Below, one piece after another: positions 62,917 to 64,000 of a stretch of DNA of 64,000 nt (positions are counted from its first letter, which is position 1; every line of letters starts with the position of its first letter). This stretch comes from Lithodes maja. Its lineage: Eukaryota > Arthropoda > Malacostraca > Decapoda > Lithodidae. The stretch is taken from positions 62,001 through 126,000 of the forward strand of contig JBAKBP010000207.1 in NCBI GenBank assembly GCA_037953745.1, in the 5' to 3' direction. The position numbers and the translations under genes were made by a program. The notes under the pieces were generated by a model, which searched no databases, was not told where the DNA came from, and saw only the letters and a program-made list of their open reading frames with translations.

Positions 62917-63999
62917 TTATAGAAATGATAATAATAGGTATTTATGTATATTATCGTGTTCACTATTATTAGCATTGCTAATTTTCCTCGGTTTCTTTAT
63001 GGGAGGTTCACTAGGAATTACAGGGTTGATGAATCTACCCAAAAAACTCTCTCTGGTGATACTCTTATCGATCACGAGGGCGGAAAAATTATGATGGCGT
63101 ATAAACTCTTTTATGGCCATAAATAGGGGGGATTCGTGTTGACAGTGCATCGGTTTGGAATTGATTAGGTCAACATTATATAGCTGGGTTGCACAATTAT
63201 CCATACAGCATTGGATAAATAAAGGCTTGATAAAATCTCTAAAGAAGTTTTGATTCTGAGTAATGGCATTTTTTTCATCGGTCTGTTTAGTAAAAATTTG
63301 AATAAGGTTACAACTGCGGTGATGGCAAGTGATCACTTTAGAGGGGTTTAAGAAATTCATATTTTGCAAACACTTTGGTAATTCCCTCTCCATATGCTGA
63401 AAGAGATTTTTGGCCATAGATGGATCTTTGTCGAGACATGTATTAAAGATATTGACTTTATTTTTAAAAACATTAATGATATCCACATAAAAATATAAAA
63501 ACATTGTTGTATTTAGTAATATAATAAGGTTTCGCATTATTATAGCTTTTTGTAATACATTTACATCTTCAATATATATTAACTTAAAAATGAAACTCTT
63601 TACAATAACGGAAGAATTGTCAAACATTGATTTGTCAATACATGGTACGCTGGTATATTTTGCGCAGGTATCCAATGAACGCTTTACAAATTCCTTTAAC
63701 ACATTAAGCGTTCTTTTCATATTTACATCGGCGGCCAGTTGTTTATTAATGTTGTTTCTGAGGTTGTCCATATCTAATAATGTTTTACTCTTTATCGATA
63801 CCATTTCAGACAAGGGTTTAAATATTTCATTGTCAAAGACCATTGATTTAATGGTGGAGAGGATATCGATAAATTTGCCATCGAGCACTATAAAACTTAA
63901 ATACAGGGGTGCAAAGAAGAATAGGTTCATTGCTCGTGTAGCTTTGGTAGAGATTATCTTGGTTAAATCCTGGTTGATAAAGCTATACACCTGCATCAT
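62917..63999 (-). CDS. Viral-like protein, at least 360 aa
   Basis: No recognised family. Helical, with hydrophobic stretches near residues 24-45 and 150-175 (the latter LIILLNTTMFLYFYVDII) and several Cys/His in the C-terminal half. It begins at two adjacent Met codons at the very edge of the window, so the true start may lie outside. Its stop is 3 bp before the IAP start, suggesting co-transcription or tight viral packing. Confidence 0.6.
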   Translation of the reverse strand: MMQVYSFINQDLTKIISTKATRAMNLFFFAPLYLSFIVLDGKFIDILSTIKSMVFDNEIFKPLSEMVSIKSKTLLDMDNLRNNINKQLAADVNMKRTLNVLKEFVKRSLDTCAKYTSVPCIDKSMFDNSSVIVKSFIFKLIYIEDVNVLQKAIIMRNLIILLNTTMFLYFYVDIINVFKNKVNIFNTCLDKDPSMAKNLFQHMERELPKCLQNMNFLNPSKVITCHHRSCNLIQIFTKQTDEKNAITQNQNFFRDFIKPLFIQCCMDNCATQLYNVDLINSKPMHCQHESPLFMAIKEFIRHHNFSALVIDKSITRESFLGRFINPVIPSEPPIKKPRKISNANNSEHDNIHKYLLLSFL

Positions 64000-64000
64000 G

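Larger units (their letters stand above)
58385..63999 (-). mobile_element. Endogenous large-DNA-virus segment (nimavirus-like, inferred)
   Basis: Five intronless AT-rich genes on one strand with gaps of 3 to about 80 bp, a density unlike a decapod chromosome. One is a two-BIR/RING IAP, a gene class carried by nimaviruses, baculoviruses and relatives; another has a membrane-anchor N-terminus as in virion proteins. Endogenous nimaviruses are known from several decapod genomes, so that family is the leading hypothesis, but I identify no core gene by sequence. The segment runs off the right edge and stops abruptly at the LINE on the left. Confidence 0.6.

Overview
The window looks like a transposon-saturated stretch of a decapod crustacean genome. 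The evidence is arthropod-type (TTAGG)n tracts, DIRS and Ty3 elements of the kind common in decapods, several LINE clades and tRNA-derived SINEs. At the right end lies a cluster of tightly packed, intronless genes that looks like an integrated large DNA virus; an endogenous nimavirus is my best guess, by inference only. Only one host gene is recognisable: two minus-strand exons of the WD40 ribosome-biogenesis gene DCAF13 (Sof1).

Layout. 1-3360: a block very poor in T on the plus strand, with a 416-bp tandem repeat. 3361-9464: DCAF13 exons (4325-4513 and 8883-9058); the intron between them holds LINE and SINE pieces and a hAT MITE with a clean 8-bp duplication. 9465-17662: DIRS copy A, a tyrosine-recombinase retrotransposon with 295-bp inverted repeats. 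17663-18620: foldback repeats. 18621-30775: Ty3-type LTR element 1 (plus strand), full length, 5-bp target duplication, tRNA-Leu primer site, a gag/pol -1 frameshift signal, a SINE inserted in pol and a LINE inserted in its 3' LTR. 30784-36315: telomere-like tract, an R2-group (RLE-type) LINE on the minus strand, microsatellites. 36316-51310: LTR element 2 (minus strand), full length, 3.5-kb LTRs, 5-bp duplication, same primer class and same frameshift stem-loop. 51489-56166: DIRS copy B, with largely open ORFs, cut by a second copy of the same LINE (56167-58384). 58385-63999: five minus-strand viral-like genes, including an inhibitor of apoptosis with two BIR domains and a RING finger.

The most striking observation is between DIRS copies A and B. 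Their terminal regions are nearly identical, but across the coding core of A almost two thirds of the plus-strand T positions of B have been replaced by G, C or A, while the other bases are about 95% unchanged (hand count over 420 columns: 49/74 T against 16/346 non-T). On the coding strand this is adenine-to-any-base substitution, the mutational signature known from diversity-generating retroelements, here in a eukaryotic DIRS element. It destroyed the RT active site of A (YLDD became SLAD) and, by removing stop codons, it explains why this part of the window appears open in nearly all frames. The terminal repeats and a SINE inside the block are spared. The block at 1-3360 may be a second case.

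The two LTR elements belong to related families. They share LTR ends, primer class, the frameshift stem-loop, a Gag without a CCHC knuckle, and a small conserved domain at the extreme C-terminus of Pol that reads into the 3' LTR.
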